The notes beneath the pieces are model-generated. The model was not told the DNA's origin. It searched no databases and worked only from the letters and a program-made list of their open reading frames with translations. Shown in pieces: positions 7,455 to 14,927 of a stretch of DNA of 64,000 bases (positions within the stretch are counted from its first letter, which is position 1; each line of letters starts with the position of its first letter). The position numbers and the translations under genes were made by a program. Source of the DNA: Chloroflexi bacterium HGW-Chloroflexi-6 (GTDB lineage: Bacteria; Chloroflexota; Anaerolineae; Anaerolineales; Villigracilaceae); assembly GCA_002840685.1 (NCBI GenBank), contig PHBU01000003.1:248001-312000 (forward strand), written 5' to 3'.

Positions 7455-7934
7455 ATGTCTCAAGAAACCCAAACCCCTGTCCTGACCAAAGATTCCATCG
7501 TCAGCCTGCGCGAAGTTACCCGCGAAAACCTGCGCGCGGTGCTGCGCCTGAAAGTTGCGCCCGAGCAGGAAAAATTCGTGGCCAATAATGCCGTTTCCAT
7601 CGCCCAGGCCCATTTTTACCCGGAGACGGCCTGGTTCCGCGCCATTTACGCCGACGAGACCCCGGTCGGGTTCATGATGCTCTCGGATGACGCCGCCAAA
7701 CCCGAATACTTCCTGTGGCGGCTGATGCTGGATGCCCGCTACCAGAAATTTGGTTTTGCCGCCCGTGCAATGGAACTGCTCTTCGAGTACGTCCGCAGCC
7801 GGCCGGGAGCCAGAGAGATTCTGGTGAGTTGCGTCCCCGGCGAGGGCAGCCCGTTTGGGTTTTACGAAAAGCTCGGTTTCAGCGACACCGGCGAAATGGA
7901 CGAGGATGAAGTCGTCATGCGCCGCGATCTGTAG
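7455..7934 (+). CDS. GNAT-family N-acetyltransferase
   Basis: This is a 159-residue GNAT enzyme that would transfer an acetyl group from acetyl-CoA. It shows strand beta4 (ETPVGFMMLSDD), then LWRLMLDARYQKFGFAARAMELLFEYV, where the Q/G-x-G/A CoA loop is Q-K-F-G-F-A-A, and the C-terminal SPFGFYEKLGFSDTGE. The overall pattern resembles the spermidine/diamine acetyltransferase subgroup (BltD/PaiA-like), but the substrate is an inference. A hairpin terminator follows the stop. Confidence 0.88.
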   Translation: MSQETQTPVLTKDSIVSLREVTRENLRAVLRLKVAPEQEKFVANNAVSIAQAHFYPETAWFRAIYADETPVGFMMLSDDAAKPEYFLWRLMLDARYQKFGFAARAMELLFEYVRSRPGAREILVSCVPGEGSPFGFYEKLGFSDTGEMDEDEVVMRRDL

Positions 7935-7956
7935 CCTTTCAGTTTGGCGAGCCTGA

Positions 7957-7993
7957 AGCGAGCGTGGAGCCTGTCTCTGCGCTCGCTTTTCTT
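7957..7993 (+). terminator. Rho-independent terminator after the GNAT gene
   Basis: AGCGAGCG (7957-7964) pairs with CGCTCGCT (7980-7987), and TTTCTT follows. Confidence 0.75.
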
Positions 7994-8192
7994 ATGTAAC
8001 TCCAATTATGGAGTAGGCTGCAAACCTCGTATAATAGGGGAGAAGTTCGAAAGAAAGCAGGTATACCGAAATGATCCTGATTAACGCCTGACCTCCCCGT
8101 ATTTTTCACAGGACAATTTGACCAATTGCCCCACTGTTGTTGAATTCACCCAGATATCACTTGATACCTGGCACCTGACACCGGAAAACCTT

Positions 8193-9812
8193 ATGAATAC
8201 CCAACGCCGAATTACAGACGACCTGGCTGCCTTGCTGAATGTCTTACCTGAAAACATCGTCGAGGCCGTCCATAAAGCCAACCATTACGATAAACTGCTC
8301 GAGATCATCCTCGATCTTGGGCGCGTCCCAACCGCCCGCTTCACCGATGGTGAAGTCATCTTGCGCGAGGCCGAAATCACCGCCGATGAAATCATCCAGA
8401 CGGTCAAAGGCCTGGGCGACTTCGACGCGGACAACCGCGCCGGCATCGAGCGCACCCTGCATCGCATCTCCGCCATCCGCAACCGGCGCGGCCTGATCGT
8501 CGGGCTGACCTTGCGGGTCGGGCGCGCCGTTTATGGCACGATCGACATCATCCAGGATGTGATCGAGAGCGGAAAATCTGTCCTGATCCTGGGCCGGCCA
8601 GGGGTGGGCAAAACCACCCTACTGCGCGAAGCGGCCCGCATCCTGGCTGAGACCAAGCGTGTAGTCATTGTTGACACCTCCAACGAGATCGGCGGCGACG
8701 GCGATGTGCCGCACCCCGCCGTGGGCCGCGCGCGCCGCATGCAGGTCAAGGTCCCGACCCAGCAGCACGAAGTCATGATCGAAGCGGTCGAAAACCACAA
8801 CCCCGAAGTGATCGTCATCGACGAGATTGGGCGCGAACTCGAAGCCCTGGCCGCCCGCACCATCGCCGAGCGCGGTGTGCAGCTGATCGGCACCGCCCAC
8901 GGCCAGACCCTCGACAACCTGCTCCAAAACCCGACCCTCTCCGATCTGGTCGGCGGCATCGAAGCCGTCACGCTCTCAGACGAGGAAGCCCGCCGACGCG
9001 GCACGCAGAAGACCGTCCTCGAGCGGCGCGCGCCGCCGACCTTCGATGTGCTGATCGAGATCCAGAGTCGCGACCAGTTCGCCATCCATGCCGATGTAAC
9101 CGAAGCGGTCGACGCCTTCCTGCGCGGATACCCGCTGCCAGCCGAGAACCGCATCCGGGATGAAGATGGCAAGATTCGGGTCGAGAAAGCGCCCGCCGCG
9201 CCTGCTGGAGCGAATCAACGGCCCCAACGCGGTACCCGGTTCGAAAGCGGTCCCGTTCCCGGCAACGGGCGCGGAGCCTTCTCCCCACCGCCTGCTGCAC
9301 CGTTAAACCCGCCGAGCGTGCCCGAAAGCGCGCCGCGCACCCCGCTCCAGACCGTAAAGATCTACCCGTACGGGGTGGCGCGCAACCGCCTGATGCAGGC
9401 CGCCAAACGCCTGAGCGTCCCGGCGATCGTGGTGCGCGAACCATCCGAAGCGGATGCGCTGATCACGCTGCGGGCGTATTACCGCAACCGCCAGCAGCCG
9501 ATCATGGAAGCCGAAAGCCGCGGCATGCCGATCTACGTGTTGCGTGCCAACACGGTCAGCCAGATGGAGCAGTTCCTGAGCGACCTGTACAACCTGAACA
9601 TCCCGATAGAAAACAGCGGCGAGACGGACGATGCGCGCAGCGCCACCGAGCAGGCGATTGTGGCGGTGCTGAACGGCGAGCGTTATGTCGATATGCCGCC
9701 GGCCACGCCGGTCATCCGCCGTATTCAACACGAAATGGCGCGCGCCGCCGACCTGGTCAGCCACTCGTATGGCAAGGAGCCCAGGCGCTACGTGCGGATC
9801 TTCAGGGATTGA
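8193..9812 (+). CDS. R3H-domain AAA ATPase (Ycf45/SpoIIIAA-like)
   Basis: The protein has 539 residues. The N-terminal part is followed by an ATPase core with Walker A GRPGVGKTTL (from G134), Walker B VIVIDEIGRE (about 206) and the family block HGQTLDNLLQNPTLSDLVGGI. This core resembles SpoIIIAA and plastid/cyanobacterial Ycf45 ATPases. A Pro/Ala-rich linker (about 325-385) leads to a second module and a C-terminal R3H nucleic-acid-binding motif (HEMARAADLVSHSYGKEPRRYVRIF). The role is probably nucleic-acid related but not established. The start at 8193 removes an implausible 25-residue extension; no clear ribosome site is present. A -10-like TATAAT sits at 8030. Confidence 0.87.
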   Translation: MNTQRRITDDLAALLNVLPENIVEAVHKANHYDKLLEIILDLGRVPTARFTDGEVILREAEITADEIIQTVKGLGDFDADNRAGIERTLHRISAIRNRRGLIVGLTLRVGRAVYGTIDIIQDVIESGKSVLILGRPGVGKTTLLREAARILAETKRVVIVDTSNEIGGDGDVPHPAVGRARRMQVKVPTQQHEVMIEAVENHNPEVIVIDEIGRELEALAARTIAERGVQLIGTAHGQTLDNLLQNPTLSDLVGGIEAVTLSDEEARRRGTQKTVLERRAPPTFDVLIEIQSRDQFAIHADVTEAVDAFLRGYPLPAENRIRDEDGKIRVEKAPAAPAGANQRPQRGTRFESGPVPGNGRGAFSPPPAAPLNPPSVPESAPRTPLQTVKIYPYGVARNRLMQAAKRLSVPAIVVREPSEADALITLRAYYRNRQQPIMEAESRGMPIYVLRANTVSQMEQFLSDLYNLNIPIENSGETDDARSATEQAIVAVLNGERYVDMPPATPVIRRIQHEMARAADLVSHSYGKEPRRYVRIFRD

Positions 9813-9819
9813 TTTTGTT

Positions 9820-9848
9820 GTAGGGGCGACCCATTGGGTCGCCCCTAT
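9820..9848. repeat. Palindromic repeat, type B (GGGGCGACCCA)
   Basis: TAGGGGCGACCCA (9821-9833) and its exact complement (9835-9847) flank one T. It has the same build as the type A repeat, with CCC replacing AAG. It lies between the R3H ATPase stop and the tmk -10 box and could act as a terminator (TTGTTTT follows). Confidence 0.8.
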
Positions 9849-9853
9849 TGTTT

Positions 9854-9859
9854 TATAAT
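9854..9859 (+). promoter_or_regulatory. -10 box of tmk, leaderless spacing
   Basis: TATAAT ends 6 nt before the tmk ATG (9866), matching the DUF2085 gene at 5644. No Shine-Dalgarno is present. Confidence 0.6.
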
Positions 9860-9865
9860 TACCCC

Positions 9866-10483
9866 ATGTTCATCACACTCGAAGGTCCTGAAGGCTCTGG
9901 CAAGACATCCCATATTCCCCATCTTGTGGCATTCCTGCGCGAGAAGGGCTACATCGTATTCCCGACCCGCGAACCGGGCGGGACCTCTATCGGCGAGCAG
10001 ATCCGCGAGGTGATCCATGACCTGAAAAACGCCGAGATGCATCCGCGGACCGAGACGCTGCTCTACCAGGCCGCCCGCGCCCAGATCGTCGAAGAAGTGC
10101 TGCGCCCGCGCTTGCAGGATGGCGAGATCGTGCTGTCTGACCGCTACGCCGACTCGACGATTGCCTACCAGGGCTACGGACATGGACAGCCGCTGGAGCA
10201 GATTCGGCAACTGGTCACGTATGCCACCGGCGGCCTGGTCCCCGACCTGACGATCTTGCTCGACCTGGACGTGGAAACCGGCCTGCAGCGCAAATCCAAA
10301 CAGGAAGAGTGGAACCGTATGGACGCCTACACGGTTGATTTTCATCGCCGTGTGCGGGCCGGCTACCTCGAGATGGCCGCCGCTGAACCCTCCCGCTGGC
10401 GGCTGGTCGATTCGGGTCAGAAGTGGGATGTGGTGCAGGAAGAGTTAAGGAAAGTGATTTTGGCAAAGCTTAACGTTAAATAG
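9866..10483 (+). CDS. tmk: dTMP kinase
   Basis: This 205-residue enzyme phosphorylates dTMP to dTDP for DNA synthesis. It opens with MFITLEGPEGSGKT, the P-loop at residues 7-14. The thymidylate-binding PTREPGGTSIGEQIR and the DR motif SDRYADSTIAYQGYG are both intact. The length is normal for the family. The start at 9866 is preferred because the protein begins exactly at the first beta strand and a -10 box is 6 nt upstream. In many bacteria tmk sits near holB; here it follows the R3H ATPase instead. Confidence 0.96.
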   Translation: MFITLEGPEGSGKTSHIPHLVAFLREKGYIVFPTREPGGTSIGEQIREVIHDLKNAEMHPRTETLLYQAARAQIVEEVLRPRLQDGEIVLSDRYADSTIAYQGYGHGQPLEQIRQLVTYATGGLVPDLTILLDLDVETGLQRKSKQEEWNRMDAYTVDFHRRVRAGYLEMAAAEPSRWRLVDSGQKWDVVQEELRKVILAKLNVK

Positions 10484-10510
10484 ATATCTTGTTTTGCAAA
10501 GGATCCATCC

Positions 10511-11029
10511 ATGCCGCCACTCTCCAATCACCATAAAACCGCCCTGCTCAAATCCATCAACCGTGAATGGAGGGCGCTCTGGAGCGTTATCGAACGTCTC
10601 GGCCCCGAACAGATGACCAGCCTCGATTCTGGCGGCTGGTCGCCCAGGGACAACCTGGCTCATCTGGCCGAATGGATCAAGGTGCTGCTGGGCTATCATA
10701 TCGACAGGCGCCCGGCGCACGAAGTCTTGGGCATGCCGGAAGAAACCGTCAAAGATTGGGAAATGGCGATTGGCGATAATGAAGAAACCATCATCAACCC
10801 GGCCCTGTTCGAACGTAACAAAAATCGCCTTACAGCCGAGGTGTTGGCCGAACTCAAAGAGACCTACGCCGAACTTATCGCCCGGTTAGAAGGCATGTCC
10901 ATTGAAGATCTGATGAAACCTCGCCGCGCGGAGGACCCGCAAAAACGCCCGCTGGTGTTGTGGATCCTTGGCGAAACCACTGAGCATTTTGCCGAGCACC
11001 GCGCCACGATCGAAAAACTTCTCAAATAA
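10511..11029 (+). CDS. ClbS/DfsB-type (DinB-like) four-helix protein
   Basis: This 172-residue protein matches the ClbS/DfsB branch of DinB-like four-helix bundles: LKSINREWRALWSVIERL, then GGWSPRDNLAHLAEW with a conserved His, and EHFAEHRATIEKLL near the end. Family members include ClbS, which inactivates colibactin, but most have no assigned reaction. Three metal-ligand-like His are present (in the AHLAEW and EHFAEHR regions). It is followed 8 bp later by the S51 peptidase and could be cotranscribed with it. Confidence 0.8.
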   Translation: MPPLSNHHKTALLKSINREWRALWSVIERLGPEQMTSLDSGGWSPRDNLAHLAEWIKVLLGYHIDRRPAHEVLGMPEETVKDWEMAIGDNEETIINPALFERNKNRLTAEVLAELKETYAELIARLEGMSIEDLMKPRRAEDPQKRPLVLWILGETTEHFAEHRATIEKLLK

Positions 11030-11037
11030 CACTCCCC

Positions 11038-11733
11038 ATGCCTCTCAACCTTCATCTTTTCTCGACCCCCGGCGAAGACCTGCGCGATGTTCTCGATGCC
11101 TGCCGCCCGCACCTGGAGCGAAAATCTGCGCCGCTGGTGGCTTATCTGCCGCTGGCCTCGCTTTCGAACCGCTGGCAGGCTTTTACTGAAACCGCCTTCA
11201 AGGGCCTGGCGCGCATCGAAACGGTTAACACCGAAACGATGACCTTCGCCGAGATGGAAGATATCCTGCGCCGGGTGCACGTGGTTTACATCCCCGGTGG
11301 CAACACCTTTTTGCTGGCCCACCGCCTGCATGTCAGTCAGTTAATGCCGTATTTGCGTAAAAAATTCCAGGCCGGGCTGCCGCTGGTCGCTTTTAGCGCC
11401 GGGGCCATCCTGTGCGGGCCGAACATCCTGACCTCGCGGGATATGAACATGGTCGAGACGCCGCACTTTGGCGGGTTGAACCTGCTGCCGTTCAACTTCC
11501 ACGCCCATTACAATGACGATCTAGACAAGGACGATTGGCTGGCCGATTATCATGTTTTTCAGCCGAACCCGGTCATCCTGCTTGAAGATGGCGCTTACGT
11601 GCGCGCCGAGGGCCGCAAAACCAGTCTGGTGCGCGGCGCGGCCTGGATCCTGCGCCAGGGACGCGAAAAGGAAGCGCTCGTTGCCGGGAATGAGATTCAG
11701 TTGTCTGAGTCCAGACCGGTCCACGCTGAATAG
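11038..11733 (+). CDS. Peptidase S51-like protein (dipeptidase E family)
   Basis: This 231-residue protein has the class I glutamine amidotransferase-like fold of PepE and cyanophycinase. It shows VVYIPGGNTFLL (about residues 82-93) and the nucleophile elbow AFSAGA with Ser120. The conserved His and Asp of the triad are not certain from sequence alone. Family enzymes cleave Asp-X dipeptides or act on related small peptides. It follows the DinB-like gene closely, without a ribosome site of its own. Confidence 0.82.
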   Translation: MPLNLHLFSTPGEDLRDVLDACRPHLERKSAPLVAYLPLASLSNRWQAFTETAFKGLARIETVNTETMTFAEMEDILRRVHVVYIPGGNTFLLAHRLHVSQLMPYLRKKFQAGLPLVAFSAGAILCGPNILTSRDMNMVETPHFGGLNLLPFNFHAHYNDDLDKDDWLADYHVFQPNPVILLEDGAYVRAEGRKTSLVRGAAWILRQGREKEALVAGNEIQLSESRPVHAE

Positions 11734-11804
11734 CCCCGAACCGCCCGGAAAAGAGTACAATATTTGTTGTTTGGTAAGAGCTTTCAGTCAAAAGGAGAAC
11801 GGCA

Positions 11805-12425
11805 ATGAAAAAAGACTACATCCGGAGCATGTTGGGTAAGAACGAACAGATCCTCCTGATCACACGCCAGCACGGATTTGTGCTGACCAGCGCGATCATG
11901 GCTGAAATTTTTGTTGCTGTGGCCGTCCTGGTTTTGGGAACGGTTGCTACTTTTAATTTTTTCCCGGCGGCGTTGGCCTATGTTCTGGTCTTGATCCCGC
12001 TCGGCAGCATGCTGCACGATATTTTGGTCTGGTACAACCGCCAGTACATTGTCACCAACCGCCGGGTGATCCAGATCAATGGCGTGATCAACAAGAACGT
12101 GGTTGATTCATCCCTGGAAAAAGTCAACGATGTCAAGATGACCCAATCCTTCTTTGGTCGGATGTTCGATTATGGAGACATCGAGATCATGACCGCCAGC
12201 GAGTTGGGCGTCAACCTGTTCAAACGGATTGGCGACCCGGTCAAATTCAAGACTGCCATGTTGAATGCCAAGGAAAAAATGGGATTTGACGAAGTCGGCG
12301 AGCATCTCCAACGCGGCGACAACATCCCGGCCCTGATCGCGGAATTGGACGGGCTGCGCCAAAAAGGCATCGTCACCGAAGAAGAATTCCAGCAGAAGAA
12401 GAGAGAACTGCTGGCAAAGTTATAA
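11805..12425 (+). CDS. Membrane protein with bacterial PH domain and SHOCT tail
   Basis: The 206-residue product has two transmembrane segments (about residues 26-66), then a bacterial PH domain recognisable by NRQYIVTNRRVIQINGVINKNVVDSSLEKVNDVKMTQSFFGRMFDYGDIEI. It ends with a short SHOCT motif (GLRQKGIVTEEEFQQKKRELL), a C-terminal oligomerisation element. The start is well supported by AAAGGAG. PH/SHOCT membrane proteins are common but have no general function; some take part in membrane stress responses. Confidence 0.87.
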   Translation: MKKDYIRSMLGKNEQILLITRQHGFVLTSAIMAEIFVAVAVLVLGTVATFNFFPAALAYVLVLIPLGSMLHDILVWYNRQYIVTNRRVIQINGVINKNVVDSSLEKVNDVKMTQSFFGRMFDYGDIEIMTASELGVNLFKRIGDPVKFKTAMLNAKEKMGFDEVGEHLQRGDNIPALIAELDGLRQKGIVTEEEFQQKKRELLAKL

Positions 12426-12439
12426 GGTTGCCATTTTGT

Positions 12440-12490
12440 CACAGGAAAACAGGGATAGCTGAGTTTTTCTCAGACTCTCTGTGGCTTTTT
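12440..12490 (+). terminator. Terminator after the PH-domain gene
   Basis: A two-part hairpin has outer CACAG/CTGTG and inner CTGAG/CTCAG, followed by GCTTTTTT. Confidence 0.72.
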
Positions 12491-12532
12491 TGTGTCCGCC
12501 TGAACTTACGTTATCAGAATAACCAGAAATAA

Positions 12533-12564
12533 AAAATCGGCCCACGCTAAGTGGAGCCGATTTT
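12533..12564 (-). terminator. Terminator of the MBL-fold gene
   Basis: AAAATCGGC/GCCGATTTT with an inner CCAC/GTGG stem lies just beyond the MBL stop. The A-tract on the plus strand becomes the T-tract for the minus-strand gene. Confidence 0.75.
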
Positions 12565-12593
12565 GGTTTCTACCCGATGAGCTTGCCGAAAAA

Positions 12594-13448
12594 CTACTCT
12601 TCGCCTTCGTATTTGTCTGTGTTTTCAAGCATGTGTTTGTAGAGCGCGCGCAGGTTGCGGCGGTGCAGGGGTTCGGCCAGCCCGCCCAGGAAAACCCGGC
12701 TTTTGCCGCATTCTTCGATCGACAATTCATCCAGATATTCGAGCGGATTTTTGCGCTTCAAGGCTGTGCGCACGGCTTTGCGGACGGCTGAGAGGTAGGC
12801 CAGGTTTTCCTTGACCGCTGCCTCGATTTCGCCGCGCAGGATGATGTCGCCGTGTCCTTGCACGATGTTTTCGAGTCCCATTTTGCCGACTTTTTTGATC
12901 GAAGCGACCAACTCGTCGATGTCGCCATCCACGAGATAGGGCAGGGGCATGAAGGCGTCACCGGCAAACAGGATGCGGTCTTCTTCAACCAGCACCGAGA
13001 TGCCGTCGTTGCTGTGGCCCATGGCGGGCGAAAGGATCAGGTTTTTCTTGCCAACCCGCAAGTTGATCTCGCCCTGGTCGAAGGTCAGGTGCGGCAGCAC
13101 GATCTTAACCTGTTTAAGGGCCGCATTTTGTTTTTTGGCCGCTTCGAGCGAGGCGACCCCTTTTTCGGCCAGCAGTTCGCGGCAACGTGAGTGGGCCAGG
13201 ATGGTGGCCCCGGGGAAGAAGCAATTGCCCCAGGTGTGGTCGGCGTGATAGTGGGTGTTGATGACGTAGCGCACCTGCAGGCTGAGTTCATGCTCGATGT
13301 ATTCGCGCATCGCCAGGGTTTCATCTGGCGTGGCAAGCGTATCGATTACCACAGCCCACTGCGGCCCGGCAATAACCCCGGCTGTTACCTGGGCATAAAT
13401 TTCTGATTGGAACCAAAATACATTTTCGGAAACGCGTTCGCGATGCAT
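12594..13448 (-). CDS. MBL-fold metallo-hydrolase
   Basis: This 284-residue metallo-beta-lactamase-fold enzyme has the zinc motif THYHADHTWGN (H66, H68, D70, H71), further ligands in AMGHSNDG and FAGDAFMP, and QGHGD. About 80 extra residues with basic and leucine-rich character follow the catalytic domain. The substrate is unknown; glyoxalase II-like, lactonase or phosphatase roles are all possible. The start is supported by a GAGGT sequence 7 nt upstream. It is divergent from the TetR gene at 13597 and faces the same operator region, so it may be regulated by it. Confidence 0.87.
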   Translation of the reverse strand: MHRERVSENVFWFQSEIYAQVTAGVIAGPQWAVVIDTLATPDETLAMREYIEHELSLQVRYVINTHYHADHTWGNCFFPGATILAHSRCRELLAEKGVASLEAAKKQNAALKQVKIVLPHLTFDQGEINLRVGKKNLILSPAMGHSNDGISVLVEEDRILFAGDAFMPLPYLVDGDIDELVASIKKVGKMGLENIVQGHGDIILRGEIEAAVKENLAYLSAVRKAVRTALKRKNPLEYLDELSIEECGKSRVFLGGLAEPLHRRNLRALYKHMLENTDKYEGEE

Positions 13449-13526
13449 AAGCAGACCTCAAGAGAAGATTGGCTAAAGATAGCATAAATGAGAATCAAAA
13501 TCAAGATTGTCAGACAACTTGGCATC

Positions 13527-13583
13527 TTGACAACCATAAATAAACACTGTATATTTGTTATATAAATATACAGTGTTTATTTA
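13527..13583 (+). promoter_or_regulatory. Promoter overlapped by a 20-bp-arm perfect palindrome (TetR operator)
   Basis: TTGACA (13527-13532), a 17-nt spacer and TATATT (13550-13555) form a consensus promoter reading toward the TetR gene. A perfect palindrome covers the -10 box: arm 13537-13556, 7-nt centre, arm 13564-13583. The core AACACTGTATA is characteristic of TetR-type half-sites. The position implies that bound regulator blocks its own promoter. The MBL gene on the other side starts 88 bp away. Confidence 0.85.
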
Positions 13584-13596
13584 CTAAGGAGCAAGC

Positions 13597-14292
13597 ATGT
13601 CCCCACGACCGCGCAAAGATGAACAGCAAATCAATTTACAGGATGCCATCAAAGAAACCGCCTGGCGGCAGATCGCAGAAAGCGGCGCTGCCAGCTTGAG
13701 CTTGCGCGCCATCGCCCGTGAGCTGCACATCACCGCCCCGGCCATCTACAACTACTTCCCTGATCGGGATGCGCTGGTGACCGCTCTGATCGTCGACGCT
13801 TACCAGGCCTTTGGCGACGCACAGCTGGCCTCGATCCAAAACCTGCCCCCCGATGATTTTTCAGGGCGCTTGTTGGCATCCGGGCTGGCCTACCGGCAGT
13901 GGGCGCACCAACATCCGCAGCGTTACCAGCTCATTTTCGGTACACCCATTCCGGGTTACGAAGCGCCCTACGATGTGGTCCTGCCGTCTGGCACCCGTTC
14001 GATAAGCGCCCTTGCTAGTCAGGTCGAAGCCATTCGCCGGGCTGGCAAGCTCAACGTGGAGAAGTTCCCCGAAATTATGCCGCAGTATCGTCCGATGTTT
14101 GAAGCCTGGCAAAAAGCCAGTGGCAGTGACATCGACCTGCTCAGCCTGAGCGTGGCTGTCTTGATCTGGGCGCGGGTGCACGGGATTGTCTCGCTCGAAC
14201 TGGCCGGCAACCTGCCTCCATTCGGCGTCAGCGGCGACGCTCTCTACCTGTATGCGATGGATCAGCTCGAAAGAGAAATTATCAAACCCTGA
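13597..14292 (+). CDS. TetR/AcrR-family regulator (WHG-type C-terminal domain)
   Basis: This 231-residue regulator has an N-terminal TetR helix-turn-helix (SLSLRAIARELHITAPAIYNYFPDRDALVTALI, about residues 34-66). Its ligand-binding C-terminal half has the RQWAHQHPQRYQLIFGTPIPGY pattern of the WHG/TetR_C_13 type. A good AAGGAGCA ribosome site lies upstream. The exceptionally long palindrome directly in front of it is the likely autoregulatory operator. It opens a same-strand cluster ending at 17573, whose products probably handle the inducing small molecule. Confidence 0.93.
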   Translation: MSPRPRKDEQQINLQDAIKETAWRQIAESGAASLSLRAIARELHITAPAIYNYFPDRDALVTALIVDAYQAFGDAQLASIQNLPPDDFSGRLLASGLAYRQWAHQHPQRYQLIFGTPIPGYEAPYDVVLPSGTRSISALASQVEAIRRAGKLNVEKFPEIMPQYRPMFEAWQKASGSDIDLLSLSVAVLIWARVHGIVSLELAGNLPPFGVSGDALYLYAMDQLEREIIKP

Positions 14293-14306
14293 GATTGGAT
14301 GCCAGC

Positions 14307-14759
14307 ATGTATCACTTTATTGTTAAAAAAATCATCAAACAAGGTTTTCGTGACCTGAGCGCCGGCGATTATGAAGCCGTACTCAAACGTTTCGCCCGGG
14401 ATATCCATTTCGTTTTTGAAGGCCAACACGCCCTGGGAAGCGAGTTGCACAGCCTGGATGCGGTCCGGTTGTGGTTTCAGCGTGTTTTACGCATCTTTCC
14501 CGGGTTGAAATTCAACGTGGTTCAGATTGTTGTTTCTGGTTGGCCCTGGAATACGGTTGTTGTCAGCCGGTTGCAGGTCAATGCCGTGCTCAAGAATGGG
14601 CAGCCTTACCAAAACTCGCTCATACAAATTGTGCGCCTGCGCTGGGGGCGCGTGGTGGATGATTACCTGCTTGAAAATATCCAAAAACTGTCCGCAGCGT
14701 TGGCGCAGCAAGCACAGTCTGGCATAGACGAAGCTGTTGCAACTCCGATTTGCGACTGA
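14307..14759 (+). CDS. SnoaL/NTF2-like protein
   Basis: A 150-residue protein of the NTF2-like cone fold: DLSAGDYEAVLKRFARDIHFVFEGQHALGSELHSLDAVRLWFQRVLRIFPGL and a sheet-rich C-terminal half. Such proteins are small-molecule binders or isomerases, and members occur with redox genes. It begins 14 bp after the TetR gene; a TTG at 14295 in the same frame is an alternative start. No strong ribosome site is seen, so translation may be coupled. Confidence 0.75.
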   Translation: MYHFIVKKIIKQGFRDLSAGDYEAVLKRFARDIHFVFEGQHALGSELHSLDAVRLWFQRVLRIFPGLKFNVVQIVVSGWPWNTVVVSRLQVNAVLKNGQPYQNSLIQIVRLRWGRVVDDYLLENIQKLSAALAQQAQSGIDEAVATPICD

Positions 14760-14780
14760 TAACCAAGAAGGAGTGTTCGC

Positions 14781-14858
14781 ATGCAAGCTCTTCTCCTAAA
14801 CGGTTCCCGCCCCAATGATCCGATTGCCGAGCGCGCGCAGGCTGTTGCGGCCAGGCCA
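14781..14858 (+). pseudogene. Remnant of an NAD(P)H-dependent FMN reductase (5' end only)
   Basis: AAGGAG 7 nt before an ATG at 14781 begins a frame reading MQALLLNGSRPNDPIAERAQ. This resembles the first strand and phosphate loop (LLLNGS-P) of flavodoxin-like FMN reductases. About 26 codons later the similarity ends; the frame runs on into the amidohydrolase signal peptide without a stop. I read this as the surviving 5' end of a deleted oxidoreductase gene. It is an inference from a short match. Confidence 0.5.
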
Positions 14859-14927
14859 GGAAAAAAGATATGCAACAGAAGCTCAAGCGCTAACCCTACA
14901 CCCTCAAGTAAGTATTTTGGAGCCACC

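Noticed and set aside
8071-8091. A 6-codon frame (MILINA) between TATAAT at 8030 and the R3H ATPase
   Set aside because: Too short and without a proper ribosome site; no attenuator structure seen around it.
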